Shown here piece after piece: positions 26,077 to 35,077 of a DNA stretch of 64,000 nt. Under the pieces are notes generated by a model. It did no database searches and had not been told where the DNA came from. It saw nothing but the letters and a program-made list of their open reading frames with translations. Position numbers and translations under genes: made by a program. Source of the stretch: Tepidimonas charontis (GTDB taxonomy: Bacteria; Pseudomonadota; Gammaproteobacteria; Burkholderiales; Burkholderiaceae_C); assembly GCF_007556685.1 (NCBI RefSeq), contig NZ_VJON01000006.1:27698-91697 (forward strand), read 5' to 3'. The number at the start of each line of letters is the position of its first letter. The stretch's first letter is position 1.

Positions 26077-27759
26077 ATGCAATCCGTCAAACATGATTTG
26101 CTGGAGGCGCTGGCCACCGAGCTGCAAGCGCTGCACCCCGGCGCGGGGGCGCGCGCCGCCTTCGAGCAACCCAAGGTAGCGGCGCACGGCGACCTGGCCA
26201 TCACCGCCGCGCTGCAACTGGCCAAGCCGCTGGGCAAGCCACCGCGCGACGTGGCACAGACGCTGCTGCAGCGGCTGCAGGCCCAACCGGCGTTTCAGCG
26301 CTGGGTGGCGGCGCTGGAGATCGCCGGGCCCGGCTTCATCAACCTGCGCCTGCACCCGCGCGCCAAGCAGCAGGTGGTGCGCGAGGTGCTGGCCGCGGGC
26401 GACCGCTACGGCCACCGCCCCGCCAACGGCCAGCGCCTGATGGTGGAGTTCGTCTCGGCCAACCCCACCGGGCCACTGCACGTGGGACACGGCCGCCAGG
26501 CGGCGCTGGGCGACGCGCTGTGCAACCTGTTCGAGACCCAGGGCTGGCAGGTGCACCGCGAGTTCTACTACAACGACGCCGGCGTGCAGATCGAGACGCT
26601 GGCGCGCTCGGTGCAGCTGCGTGCCAAAGGCATCAAGCCCGGTGATCCCGGCTGGCCCGAGGCCGCCTACAACGGCGACTACATCCAGGACATCGCGGAC
26701 GATTTTCTGGCCCGCAAAACCGTGGTGGCCGACGACCGCAGCGTCACCGCCAGCGGCGACGTCGAGGACCTGGACGGCATTCGCGCCTTTGCCGTGGCCT
26801 ATTTGCGCCACGAGCAAGACCTGGACCTGAAGGCGTTCGGCGTGCGCTTCGACCAGTTCTACCTGGAGTCGAGCCTCTACACCAGCGGCCGCGTGGCGCA
26901 GACCGTGCAGCGCCTCATCGACGCCGGCAAAACCTACGAAAAAGACGGTGCCCTTTGGCTGCGCACCACCGACTACGGTGACGACAAAGACCGCGTGATG
27001 CGCAAGTCCGACGGCAGCTACACCTACTTCGTGCCGGACGTGGCCTACCACATCACCAAGTGGGAGCGTGGTTTTACCAAGGTCATCAACATCCAGGGCA
27101 CCGACCACCATGGCACGATTGCACGCGTGCGCGCCGGTTTGCAGGCGGTCGGGCTGGGCATCCCTGAAGGCTACCCCGACTACGTGCTGCACACCATGGT
27201 GCGCGTGATGCGCGGCAGGCAGGAGGTGAAGATCTCCAAACGCGCCGGCAGCTACGTGACGCTGCGCGACCTCATCGAGTGGACCAGCCGCGACGCGGTG
27301 CGCTTCTTTCTGCTGTCGCGCAAGCCCGACACCGAGTACACCTTCGACGTCGATCTGGCCGTCCAGCAAAACAACGACAACCCGGTGTACTACGTGCAGT
27401 ACGCGCACGCACGCATCTGCTCGGTGCTGGCGCAGTGGCGCAGCCAGGGCGGCGACGTGGCCGCGCTGGCCCAAGCCGACCTGACCCCGCTGGACAGCCC
27501 GGCCGCGCAGGCGCTGATGCTGGTGTTGGCGCGCTACCCCGAGGTGCTGGCGGCCGCGGCGGCCGACTTCGCGCCGCACGACGTGACCTTTTACCTGCGC
27601 GAGCTGGCCGCCGCTTACCACAGCTACTACGACGCCGAGCGCATTTTGGTGGACGACGAGACCGTCAAGCGCGCCCGGCTGGCGCTGGTGGCCGCCACTG
27701 CCCAAGTGCTGCGCAACGGCTTGGCCGTGCTCGGTGTCAGCGCCCCCGAGTCGATGTGA
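26077..27759 (+). CDS. argS: Arginyl-tRNA synthetase
   Basis: A 560-residue class I aminoacyl-tRNA synthetase that charges tRNA-Arg. The N-terminal additional domain is followed by the HIGH-type motif in [19 protein letters not shown]. The catalytic loop (KMSKS equivalent) is [16 protein letters not shown]. The DALR anticodon-binding domain makes up the C-terminus ([41 protein letters not shown]). The ATG at 26077 is chosen over the much longer open frame, whose upstream part is the antisense-free shadow of speB. It is followed after about 30 bp by the SPOR gene, probably in one transcript. Confidence 0.96.
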   Translation: MQSVKHDLLEALATELQALHPGAGARAAFEQPKVAAHGDLAITAALQLAKPLGKPPRDVAQTLLQRLQAQPAFQRWVAALEIAGPGFINLRLHPRAKQQVVREVLAAGDRYGHRPANGQRLMVEFVSANPTGPLHVGHGRQAALGDALCNLFETQGWQVHREFYYNDAGVQIETLARSVQLRAKGIKPGDPGWPEAAYNGDYIQDIADDFLARKTVVADDRSVTASGDVEDLDGIRAFAVAYLRHEQDLDLKAFGVRFDQFYLESSLYTSGRVAQTVQRLIDAGKTYEKDGALWLRTTDYGDDKDRVMRKSDGSYTYFVPDVAYHITKWERGFTKVINIQGTDHHGTIARVRAGLQAVGLGIPEGYPDYVLHTMVRVMRGRQEVKISKRAGSYVTLRDLIEWTSRDAVRFFLLSRKPDTEYTFDVDLAVQQNNDNPVYYVQYAHARICSVLAQWRSQGGDVAALAQADLTPLDSPAAQALMLVLARYPEVLAAAAADFAPHDVTFYLRELAAAYHSYYDAERILVDDETVKRARLALVAATAQVLRNGLAVLGVSAPESM

Positions 27760-27791
27760 GTGTGTCTGCCTCTCGCGTGGAGCCTGCCGCC

Positions 27792-28499
27792 ATGATTGCC
27801 CCTGCGCCCCCCCGCTGGTCCCTGCCACATCGCCAGCATGGCAGCACCTGGCTGGGCTTTTTGCTCGGCTTGGTGGTGGGTATCGGCCTGTCGCTGGCGG
27901 TGGCCGTCTACGTCACCAAGGTGCCGATTCCACTGGTGGACCGCGGTGTACAGCGCAAGCCCGCGCAAGCCGACACCGAGGCGCAGCGCTTGCAGCAATG
28001 GAACCCGAACGCGGGCCTGTCGTCGGCGCGCCCGGCGGCCCCCGCGGCGTCCAGCGCGGACAACGCCGAGGGCGAACGCACCGAACCCGCCCCCGACCCC
28101 ATCGCCGAGCTGATCCAACAGCGCGTCGGCGGCGGCCCGGCTGCGGCCCCCGCCCCCAGCGCAGCACCGGCCCCCGCGCAACCGAGCGTACCGACGCCGA
28201 GCGCTGCCCCCGCCGCCCCAGCCAAACCGGCTGTCCCATCCAGCGCGGGCGAGACCGTCGATCCGTTCCACTATTTCGTCCAAGTGGGCGCCTTTCGCAA
28301 CGCCGACGAGGCCGAGGCGCAGCGCGCCCGGCTGGCGCTGCAGGGGTTCGACGCCCGGGTGAGTGAGCGCGAACAAAGCGGGCAACGTGTCTGGCGCGTG
28401 CGGCTCGGCCCGTTCGACAGTAAAGTACAGGCCGAGCTGATGCAGGAGCGTCTGCGCGGCGCCCAATTCGAGACCGCCTTGGTGCGCGTGCCGCGCTAG
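27792..28499 (+). CDS. SPOR domain-containing membrane protein
   Basis: A 235-residue bitopic protein of the FtsN/DedD type. A short cytoplasmic head is followed by one TM helix (WLGFLLGLVVGIGLSLAVAV), then an Ala/Pro-rich periplasmic linker, and a C-terminal SPOR domain (HYFVQVGAFRNADEAEAQRA through RVRLGPFDSK) that binds denuded septal peptidoglycan. It is therefore likely to act at the division site. The ATG at 27792 has GGAG 8 nt upstream; a GTG overlapping the argS stop is a less likely start. It lies between argS and dsbA, a common betaproteobacterial arrangement. Confidence 0.85.
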   Translation: MIAPAPPRWSLPHRQHGSTWLGFLLGLVVGIGLSLAVAVYVTKVPIPLVDRGVQRKPAQADTEAQRLQQWNPNAGLSSARPAAPAASSADNAEGERTEPAPDPIAELIQQRVGGGPAAAPAPSAAPAPAQPSVPTPSAAPAAPAKPAVPSSAGETVDPFHYFVQVGAFRNADEAEAQRARLALQGFDARVSEREQSGQRVWRVRLGPFDSKVQAELMQERLRGAQFETALVRVPR

Positions 28500-28642
28500 G
28501 GTCTGCGTCGCTCGTGCGGCGCCGCCGGCGGTGCAGTCGGAACCACTGCGGTCCCTCTCGTCTCCAAGGGTGAGTCGATCTGGCCGTTCCGCCCCGGCGG
28601 GACGAAGCGATATCTCCCTTCCCTTCTCTCGTACGCTCGACC

Positions 28643-29275
28643 ATGCAACGCCGTCACGCCACGCTCGCCCTGCTTGCCATCGGCACCACCGCCGCCGCCC
28701 TGCCCAATGGCGCGCGCGCCCAAAACGGCCCGCGCGAAGGCACCGAATACCGCCGCTTGAGCAAACCCGTACCCGTGGAGGTTGGCCCCGGACAGGTCGA
28801 GGTTCTGGAGTTTTTCTCCTACAGCTGCATCCACTGCTACCGCTTCGAGCCCCTGATGAAAACCTGGATGCAGCGCCTGCCCAAAGAAATCGTGGTGCGG
28901 CGCGTGCACGTGGGCTTCAACGCGGCGTTCGAGCCGCTGCAGAGGCTGTTTTACGCACTGGAGGCGATGGGCAAGCTCGAAGCGCTGCACCTGAAGGCTT
29001 TTCAGGCCATCCACGACGAGCGGCGGCGCTTCAACGCGCTGGAGCCGATCGCCGACTGGGTGGCCGCGCAAGGGGTGGACCGAGCCGCCTTCGTGCAGAC
29101 GTATCAATCGTTCGGCGTCAGCGGCAAGGTCAAGCGGGCGGTGCAACTGCAAGACGCCTACGAGGTGGACGCCACGCCCTCGCTGGGCATCGACGGACGC
29201 TTCATCGTCCCCGGCCAGGCCGAGCGTACCCTGAGTATCGCCGACGCCCTGATCGCGCGCGCGCGCCAGGCATGA
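28643..29275 (+). CDS. dsbA: Periplasmic thiol:disulfide oxidoreductase DsbA
   Basis: A 210-residue DsbA-family protein that introduces disulfide bonds into exported proteins. The signal peptide (MQRRHATLALLAIG to GARAQ) is followed by the thioredoxin-like fold with the redox motif CIHCYRFEP (CxxC) and the cis-Pro loop EVDATPSLGIDGRFIV. The helical insertion is present. The active-site dipeptide is Ile-His rather than the Pro-His of E. coli DsbA, which could change its redox potential. It is in the same direction as the SPOR gene and lptA, with gaps of about 140 and 130 bp. Confidence 0.9.
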   Translation: MQRRHATLALLAIGTTAAALPNGARAQNGPREGTEYRRLSKPVPVEVGPGQVEVLEFFSYSCIHCYRFEPLMKTWMQRLPKEIVVRRVHVGFNAAFEPLQRLFYALEAMGKLEALHLKAFQAIHDERRRFNALEPIADWVAAQGVDRAAFVQTYQSFGVSGKVKRAVQLQDAYEVDATPSLGIDGRFIVPGQAERTLSIADALIARARQA

Positions 29276-29404
29276 GTCCCCCCTCCCGGGGCAGTGGGCA
29301 GCGAGGTCACGCGCCGGTCGGCAGCCGCCCACCGGACGATCGCGTGTGTGTTGGGTGGCTGAGGCCGTGGCACAATCAAGCGCACCCGTTTTGGAGCAAG
29401 TTCC

Positions 29405-30049
29405 GTGCCTGCCTTCCGCCTCCTGCCCTGCCTGGGGCCGCTGGCCGCTTTGACGGCCGGTTTGATCCTGGGCGCCGCGCCCGCCGCTCGGGCCGAACGC
29501 GCCGACCGCTTCGCCCCGTTGCAGGCCGAGGCCGACGCCCTGCGCTATGACGACGCGCGCCAGACCAGCGTTTTCAGCGGTCGGGTGCTGATCAGCAAAG
29601 GCAGCATTCGCATCCGCGCCGATCAAGTGGAAGTGCGGCAAGACAACCAAGGCCACCAATTCGGTGTGGCGCTGGGCAGCGCCACACAGCGCGCCTTCTA
29701 TCGGCAAAAGCGAGAGGGGCTGGACGAGTACATCGAAGGTGAGGCCGAGCGCATCGAATACGACGGACAGGCCGACCGCGTGACCTTTCGCGGCCAGGCC
29801 GAGCTGCGCCGCTACCGCGGCACCCAACTCAGCGACCACACCAGCGGCGCCGTGATCGTCTATGACAACCGCAACGACACCTTCAGCGTCGATGGCGCCC
29901 CCGCCTCCGGCGGCGGCGCGCGTCCGGGCGAGCGTGTGCGCGCGGTGCTGACGCCGCGCCGCGCCGACCCCGCCGCCACCCAGCCCGCGCCGGCCGACGT
30001 GCCCGCGCCCACGCTCGCCCCCAGCGAAGGCCTGGAGCCCCGGCGGTGA
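29405..30049 (+). CDS. lptA: LPS transport periplasmic protein LptA
   Basis: A 214-residue OstA-like beta-jellyroll protein that bridges the inner and outer membrane in lipopolysaccharide export. The GTG start has GGAG 8 nt upstream and gives a signal peptide ending AAPAARA. The mature part shows the LptA signatures: [54 protein letters not shown] and [13 protein letters not shown] proline-rich tail (about 40 residues) follows the domain. Its TGA overlaps the GTG of lptB (GTGA), so the two are translationally coupled. lptC, usually just upstream, is not here. Confidence 0.9.
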   Translation: MPAFRLLPCLGPLAALTAGLILGAAPAARAERADRFAPLQAEADALRYDDARQTSVFSGRVLISKGSIRIRADQVEVRQDNQGHQFGVALGSATQRAFYRQKREGLDEYIEGEAERIEYDGQADRVTFRGQAELRRYRGTQLSDHTSGAVIVYDNRNDTFSVDGAPASGGGARPGERVRAVLTPRRADPAATQPAPADVPAPTLAPSEGLEPRR

Positions 30050-30816
30050 ACACGGCCCATGCCATCCCCCCCACCGAGCCGGGGCTGTACGCGCGCGGCC
30101 TGCGCAAGCGCTATGGGCGCCGCACCGTGGTCCACGACGTGTCGCTGCAAGTGCACGCGGGCGAAGTCGTCGGGCTGCTGGGCCCTAATGGCGCTGGTAA
30201 AACCACGTCGTTCTACATGATCGTCGGCTTGGTGCACGCCGACGCCGGTGAGCTGTGGATCGACGGCCAAGCGGCGCTGCACCTGCCCATGCACCGGCGC
30301 GCGCGCCTGGGGCTGGGCTACCTGCCGCAGGAGGCCTCGATCTTTCGCAAACTCACCGTCGAGCAAAACGTGCGCGCGGTACTGGAGCTGCAGCGCGACG
30401 CGGCCGGACGCCCGCTGCCCGAGCCGGTGCTGCGGCAACGGCTGGATGCCTTGCTGGCCGAGCTGCACGTGGACCATTTACGCGAGGCGCCCGCGCCGGC
30501 ACTGTCCGGCGGCGAGCGCCGCCGCGTCGAAATCGCGCGCGCGCTGGCCGCGCAGCCGCGCTATATCCTGCTCGATGAGCCGTTTGCCGGCATCGACCCG
30601 ATCGCCGTCATCGAAATTCAGCGCATCATCGGCTTTTTGAAGGCGCGCGGCATCGGCGTGCTGATCACCGACCACAACGTGCGCGAGACGCTGGGCATCT
30701 GCGATCACGCCTACATCATCAGCGAGGGCCGGGTGCTGGCGCACGGCACGCCGGCGCAAATCGTCGACGACGCCGACGTGCGGCGCGTCTATCTGGGTGA
30801 GCATTTCCGGCTGTAG
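30046..30816 (+). CDS. lptB: LPS export ABC transporter ATPase LptB
   Basis: A 256-residue ABC ATPase that powers LPS extraction from the inner membrane with LptF and LptG. It has Walker A ([16 protein letters not shown]), the LptB-type Q-loop [16 protein letters not shown], the ABC signature [15 protein letters not shown] and Walker [16 protein letters not shown], then [13 protein letters not shown]. The GTG start overlaps the lptA stop. rpoN follows after a few bases, the standard proteobacterial order lptA-lptB-rpoN. Confidence 0.95.
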   Translation: MNTAHAIPPTEPGLYARGLRKRYGRRTVVHDVSLQVHAGEVVGLLGPNGAGKTTSFYMIVGLVHADAGELWIDGQAALHLPMHRRARLGLGYLPQEASIFRKLTVEQNVRAVLELQRDAAGRPLPEPVLRQRLDALLAELHVDHLREAPAPALSGGERRRVEIARALAAQPRYILLDEPFAGIDPIAVIEIQRIIGFLKARGIGVLITDHNVRETLGICDHAYIISEGRVLAHGTPAQIVDDADVRRVYLGEHFRL

Positions 30817-30820
30817 CGCC

Positions 30821-32473
30821 ATGCGATCGGGCCTGTCGCTGCGTCAGACGCAGCAGCTGACGTTGACGCCGCAGCTGCAGCAGTCGATTCGGCTGCTGCA
30901 GATGTCCACCTTGGAGGTGGCGCAGGAAATCGAGCAGATGCTCGCCGACAATCCGTTTCTGGAGCGGGTGGACGACGAGGGCACGCTCGACGCGGACGAC
31001 CTCGAACGCAGCCCCACCGCGGCCAGCACCGATGCGCCCAGTGCCTCCGCCCAAGCGCTGCACAGCGACGCCGCACCCGATGCCGCCGAGGCCGCGACCG
31101 AGGAGCGCGATGACGACGGCGCCGCGGCGCTGCCCGACGCGCTCGCCCCGTTCGAATCGGAACGCGCACTGGCCAGCGACGATTGGCCGGCCCAATTGGA
31201 CGAAGACGCCGGCGGCTGGCGTGAAGCCGACGAGGAAGCGGCGCAGGAGCGGGACTGGTCGTGGGATGGTCCGGGCGGCGCGCGCGGTGCCAACGACGCG
31301 GGCGATGAGCCCGTCAGCGCGCTGGCGCTGGCGCGCACCAGCGAGCGGCTGCAGGACCATCTGCACCGGCAGGCCCTGGCGCTGCATTTGACGCCGGAAG
31401 AACGCGCCGCGCTGTACTATCTGATCGAGTCGCTCGACGAAGACGGCTACCTCACCGATCCGCTGGAGGAGTTGGCCGATGCCCTGCTGCGCGGCGACGC
31501 CGGCACGGGCGCCGACGACCCGCTGCCCAGCGGCGAGGCGCAAGCACAGCAGCGCGAGGAGGTGCTGTCGCTGCTGCGCCGCGCGCTGGGGTGGCTACAG
31601 GCGATGGAGCCAGCCGGCGTCGGTGCGCGCCACCTGGCCGAATGCTTGCGCCTGCAGTTGCTGGAACACCCCAACACACCGGTCACACGCACCGCCTTGG
31701 CGCTGTGTGAGCAACCCCTGGAATGGCTGGCCCGGCGCGACGTGCGGCGCCTGGCCCAAGCCTGCGGAGCCGACGAGGCGACGGTGCGCGCAGCGCTGCA
31801 CGTACTGACGCGCCTGGAGCCCAAGCCGGGGCGGCGCTTTGCCGACACCCAGGGCCAAATCATCGTGCCCGACGTGATCGTGACGGTGCGTGGCGCCGAG
31901 TTCGACGTGCAGCTCAACCCCGATGTCCTACCACGCCTGCGCGTGGCCGACGTCTACGCGCGCGCCTTGCGGGGACACCGCGGCGGTGACCTGCCGCAGC
32001 GCTTGCAGGAAGCGCGCTGGTTCATCAAAAATCTGCAGCAGCGCTTCGACACCATCTTGCGCGTGGCGCGCGCCATCGTGGCGCACCAGCGCAGCTTCTT
32101 TTTGCACGGCGAGGTGGGCATGCGGCCGCTGGTGCTGCGCGACATCGCCGCCGAACTCGGGCTGCACGAATCCACCATCAGCCGCGTCACCAGTGCCAAG
32201 TACATGGCGACGCCCTTTGGCACCTTCGAGCTGAAATATTTTTTTGGCTCCAGCTTGGGCACCGACACCGGCGGCAACGCCTCCAGCACGGCGGTGCGGG
32301 CGCTGATTCGCCAGCTCATCGCTGGCGAGGACCCGCAACACCCCTTGAGCGACGGGCGCATCGCCGAGCTGCTGCGTGAACAAGGCATCGAATGCGCGCG
32401 CCGCACGGTGGCCAAATACCGCGAGGCGCTGCGCATCCCCACCGCCAGCCTGCGCAAGGCACCCCCCCGATGA
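30821..32473 (+). CDS. rpoN: RNA polymerase sigma-54 factor
   Basis: A 550-residue sigma-54. Region I is Gln-rich (LSLRQTQQLTLTPQLQQSIRLLQ) and contacts activators. Region II is a long acidic linker (residues about 55-160, rich in Asp and Glu). The core-binding and HTH domains follow (HLAECLRLQL, VLTRLEPKPGRRFAD, ESTISRVTSAKYMATPFGTFELKYFF). The C-terminal RpoN box is intact (ARRTVAKYREALRIP), which reads the -24 element. The ATG at 30821 starts right at region I; an upstream GTG overlapping lptB would add eight residues. The stop overlaps the ATG of the next gene. hpf and ptsN, which often follow rpoN, are absent here. Confidence 0.95.
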   Translation: MRSGLSLRQTQQLTLTPQLQQSIRLLQMSTLEVAQEIEQMLADNPFLERVDDEGTLDADDLERSPTAASTDAPSASAQALHSDAAPDAAEAATEERDDDGAAALPDALAPFESERALASDDWPAQLDEDAGGWREADEEAAQERDWSWDGPGGARGANDAGDEPVSALALARTSERLQDHLHRQALALHLTPEERAALYYLIESLDEDGYLTDPLEELADALLRGDAGTGADDPLPSGEAQAQQREEVLSLLRRALGWLQAMEPAGVGARHLAECLRLQLLEHPNTPVTRTALALCEQPLEWLARRDVRRLAQACGADEATVRAALHVLTRLEPKPGRRFADTQGQIIVPDVIVTVRGAEFDVQLNPDVLPRLRVADVYARALRGHRGGDLPQRLQEARWFIKNLQQRFDTILRVARAIVAHQRSFFLHGEVGMRPLVLRDIAAELGLHESTISRVTSAKYMATPFGTFELKYFFGSSLGTDTGGNASSTAVRALIRQLIAGEDPQHPLSDGRIAELLREQGIECARRTVAKYREALRIPTASLRKAPPR

Positions 32474-33690
32474 TCGACAACCTGGACGTGTTTTTACCGT
32501 GTGCCGCTGGGTGCGCGGATTTTCTGGCCGACGAGGTGGCGACGCTGCTGGGCCAAGCGCGCGCGGCGCTGCGCATCGAGCGCGCTGGCGTGGGCCTGCG
32601 CGCCGACTGGGACGCCGTCTTGCGGCTGAACCTACACAGTCGCATCGCCCAGCGCGTGCTGGTGCAACTGTGGCGCGGCCCGTACGACACGGAAGACGAC
32701 CTCTATGCCGCCGCTGCCGCCCTGACCTGGGAAGATTGGCTCACCCCGCGCCACACCGTCAAAGTGGAGGTGACGGCACAGCGCAGCCCGCTGCGTAGCC
32801 TGCACTTCGCGGGGCTGCGCATCAAGGACGCGCTGTGCGATCGGCTACGCGCGCGCTGCGGCGCGCGGCCCAGCGTGGATACGGCGCACCCGGATGTGCG
32901 CATCCATCTGCACCTGTCGGCGCGCGAAGCCACGCTGGCGCTGGATACCAGCGGCGAGCCGCTGTTCAAGCGCGGCTGGCGTATCGACCACGGCGACGCC
33001 CCGCTGAAAGAGACGCTGGCGGCGGCCATGATCGCCGCCAGCGGCTGGCGCGGCAGCGACGACGCCGGCTGCCCCGTGCCCTTATTCGATCCCTGCTGCG
33101 GCAGCGGCACCCTGGTCATCGAGGCGGCGCAAATCGCGCGGCGGCAAGCGCCGGGGCGGCTGCGCCGCTTCGCGTTCGAGCGGCTGCTGCCGCACGACGC
33201 GGCGCGCTGGGCAGCGTGCCGCGCCGCCGCGCGCGCCCAGGAAATCGACTGGCCCGCCGACCGCCCACCGATCGCTTTCGGCAGCGACGTGTCCTTTCGC
33301 ATGGTGGACTTCGCCCGCCGCAATGCCGAGCGCGCCGGGGTCGGGGCAGCAGTGTCGTTTCGCGGCGGCGACGCCCTGCAGCGCCTGCCACCGGCGCCGG
33401 AGCCGGGTGTGTTGTTGCTCAATCCGCCCTATGGCGAGCGGATCGCGGCAGCCGGTGTGGCCGGCGAACTGGGTGCCGACGCGTTTTATGAGCGGCTGGC
33501 CGCGCACTGGAAAACGCACTTCGGCGGCTGGACGGCGTGGGTGCTGACGCCGGACCGCGATCTGCCGCGACGCCTGCGCCTGCAACCGAGCCGGCGTGTG
33601 CCGCTGTTCAATGGCCCGATTGAATGCCGCTTGATGCGCTTCGATCTCGCCGCTCGAAACGAAAAAACTGATGCCTTCTCTGCCGACTGA
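32470..33690 (+). CDS. rlmL: THUMP-domain 23S rRNA methyltransferase (RlmL-type)
   Basis: A 406-residue class I methyltransferase. An N-terminal ferredoxin-like/THUMP region (about 1-160; LDVFLPCAAGCADFLADEV, VKVEVTAQRSPL) binds RNA. The catalytic part has the SAM motif LFDPCCGSGTLVIEAAQIARR and the N2-guanine methylation motif LNPPYGERI. This architecture corresponds to the RlmL half of E. coli RlmKL (m2G2445 of 23S rRNA); here the RlmK half is missing, as is usual in betaproteobacteria. The ATG overlaps the rpoN stop (ATGA), indicating coupling to rpoN. Confidence 0.82.
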   Translation: MIDNLDVFLPCAAGCADFLADEVATLLGQARAALRIERAGVGLRADWDAVLRLNLHSRIAQRVLVQLWRGPYDTEDDLYAAAAALTWEDWLTPRHTVKVEVTAQRSPLRSLHFAGLRIKDALCDRLRARCGARPSVDTAHPDVRIHLHLSAREATLALDTSGEPLFKRGWRIDHGDAPLKETLAAAMIAASGWRGSDDAGCPVPLFDPCCGSGTLVIEAAQIARRQAPGRLRRFAFERLLPHDAARWAACRAAARAQEIDWPADRPPIAFGSDVSFRMVDFARRNAERAGVGAAVSFRGGDALQRLPPAPEPGVLLLNPPYGERIAAAGVAGELGADAFYERLAAHWKTHFGGWTAWVLTPDRDLPRRLRLQPSRRVPLFNGPIECRLMRFDLAARNEKTDAFSAD

Positions 33691-33707
33691 CGAACGGCGT
33701 TGCTTTT

Positions 33708-33863
33708 TTTACCACTTGGTGCGTGCAGGCGGCGTCAGCTTGTGGTAAATTTTCGCCTGAGCCGTTTTCCGGCTCCCCGCTTTTCCTCCCTGAGCGGGTG
33801 CCTTTGTGTGTGACAGCATAAGGCTTGAAGCCCCGGTTGCCTTTAGCACCGGGGCTCTTTTTT
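33708..33863 (+). ncRNA. Candidate structured RNA: four tandem hairpins ending in a terminator
   Basis: The gap between the rlmL stop and the convergent thiolase stop contains a series of inverted repeats. TTTACCAC (33708-33715) pairs with GTGGTAAA (33742-33749); GAGCCG with CGGCTC (33759-33775, 5-nt loop); CCCGCT with AGCGGG (33776-33798, directly abutting); and a 9-bp terminator stem at 33829-33856 followed by a T run. No reading frame of note covers it. This could be a small RNA made from its own promoter, or a processed 3' UTR of the rpoN-rlmL transcript. No convincing -35/-10 pair was found, so confidence is low. Confidence 0.35.
33829..33863 (+). terminator. Strong Rho-independent terminator after rlmL
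   Basis: AGCCCCGGT and ACCGGGGCT form a perfect 9-bp GC-rich stem around a 10-nt loop, followed by CTTTTTT. The T tract lies on the plus-strand side only, so it terminates transcription coming from rpoN-rlmL or from the candidate RNA, not from paaJ. Confidence 0.85.
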
Positions 33864-33874
33864 GGGACGCTGCC

Positions 33875-35077
33875 TCAGACACGCTCCAGCACCAGCGCAA
33901 TGCCCTGGCCGACGCCAATGCACATCGCGCACAGCGCGTAGCGGCCGCCGCTGGCGTGCAGCTGATGCACGGCGGTCAGCGCCAGGCGCGCGCCGCTGGC
34001 ACCCAACGGGTGGCCCAGGGCGATGGCGCCGCCATTCGGGTTGACACGCGGATCGTCGTCGGGCAGGCCGAGCTGTCGCAGCACCGCCAAGGCCTGCGCG
34101 GCAAAGGCCTCGTTGAGTTCGATGACGTCGATCTGATCCAGCGTCAGGCCGGCGCGCGCCAGCACCTTGCACGTCGCCGGCGCTGGCCCGATGCCCATGA
34201 TGCGCGGCGGCACCCCTGCCACCGCCATCGCCACCACGCGCGCGCGCGGCGTCAGGCCATGGCGCGCGGCCGCCGCTTCGCTGGCCAGTATCAACGCTGC
34301 TGCGCCGTCGTTGACACCGCTGGCGTTGCCGGCGGTCACCGACCCGTCGGGTCGCACCACTCCCTTGAGTTTGGCCAGCGCCTCCAGCGAGGTCTCGCGC
34401 GGGTGTTCGTCGCGCGCCACCACCACCGGCTCGCCCTTTTTCTGCGCAATCGTCACCGGCACGATTTCCTGCGCCAAGCGACCGCTGGCCTGCGCCACCA
34501 CCGCTTTGCGCTGCGACGCCAGCGCGAAGCGATCCTGGTCGGCCCGGCTGATGCCGAACTCGACGGCGACGTTTTCCGCCGTCTCCGGCATCGAATCGAC
34601 ACCGTAGGCCGCTTGCATGCGTGGGTTGATGAAGCGCCAGCCGATGGTGGTGTCGTACACCGCCGTGCTGCGCGCAAACGCCGTCTCGGCTTTGGGCATC
34701 ACGAACGGCGCCCGGCTCATGCTCTCCACGCCGCCAGCGATCATCAGCTCGGCCTCGCCGGCACGGATGGCACGCGCCGCGCTGCCCACCGCATCCAGCC
34801 CCGAGCCGCACAGGCGGTTGACGGTTGCCCCCGGCACCGCCACCGGCAGTCCGGCCAGCAGCGCCGCCATGCGCGCCACATTGCGGTTGTCTTCGCCGGC
34901 CTGGTTGGCACAGCCATACACCACATCGTCCAGCGCCGCCCAGTCCAGCTGCGGATGGCGCGCCATCAGCGCCGCGATCGGCACCGCAGCCAGATCGTCG
35001 GTGCGCACCGACGCGAGCGCGCCGCCGTAGCGGCCAAAGGGGGTGCGTACCCCGTCACAAATGAAAGCGTGTGTCAT
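33875..35077 (-). CDS. paaJ: 3-oxoadipyl-CoA/3-oxo-dehydrosuberyl-CoA thiolase
   Basis: A 400-residue thiolase II. Active-site signatures are complete: nucleophilic Cys in [45 protein letters not shown], and the second Cys in [10 protein letters not shown]. The sequence is of the PcaF/PaaJ type ([22 protein letters not shown]), which releases acetyl-CoA and succinyl-CoA at the end of phenylacetate or protocatechuate degradation. Its ATG overlaps the stop of paaZ (ATGA), so it is the last gene of the paa run and PaaJ is the better name here. It ends about 12 bp from the terminator described after rlmL. Confidence 0.9.
   Translation of the reverse strand: MTHAFICDGVRTPFGRYGGALASVRTDDLAAVPIAALMARHPQLDWAALDDVVYGCANQAGEDNRNVARMAALLAGLPVAVPGATVNRLCGSGLDAVGSAARAIRAGEAELMIAGGVESMSRAPFVMPKAETAFARSTAVYDTTIGWRFINPRMQAAYGVDSMPETAENVAVEFGISRADQDRFALASQRKAVVAQASGRLAQEIVPVTIAQKKGEPVVVARDEHPRETSLEALAKLKGVVRPDGSVTAGNASGVNDGAAALILASEAAAARHGLTPRARVVAMAVAGVPPRIMGIGPAPATCKVLARAGLTLDQIDVIELNEAFAAQALAVLRQLGLPDDDPRVNPNGGAIALGHPLGASGARLALTAVHQLHASGGRYALCAMCIGVGQGIALVLERV

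Noticed and set aside
25861..27828. 655-codon minus-strand frame opposite argS
   Set aside because: Antisense shadow of argS with no family similarity.
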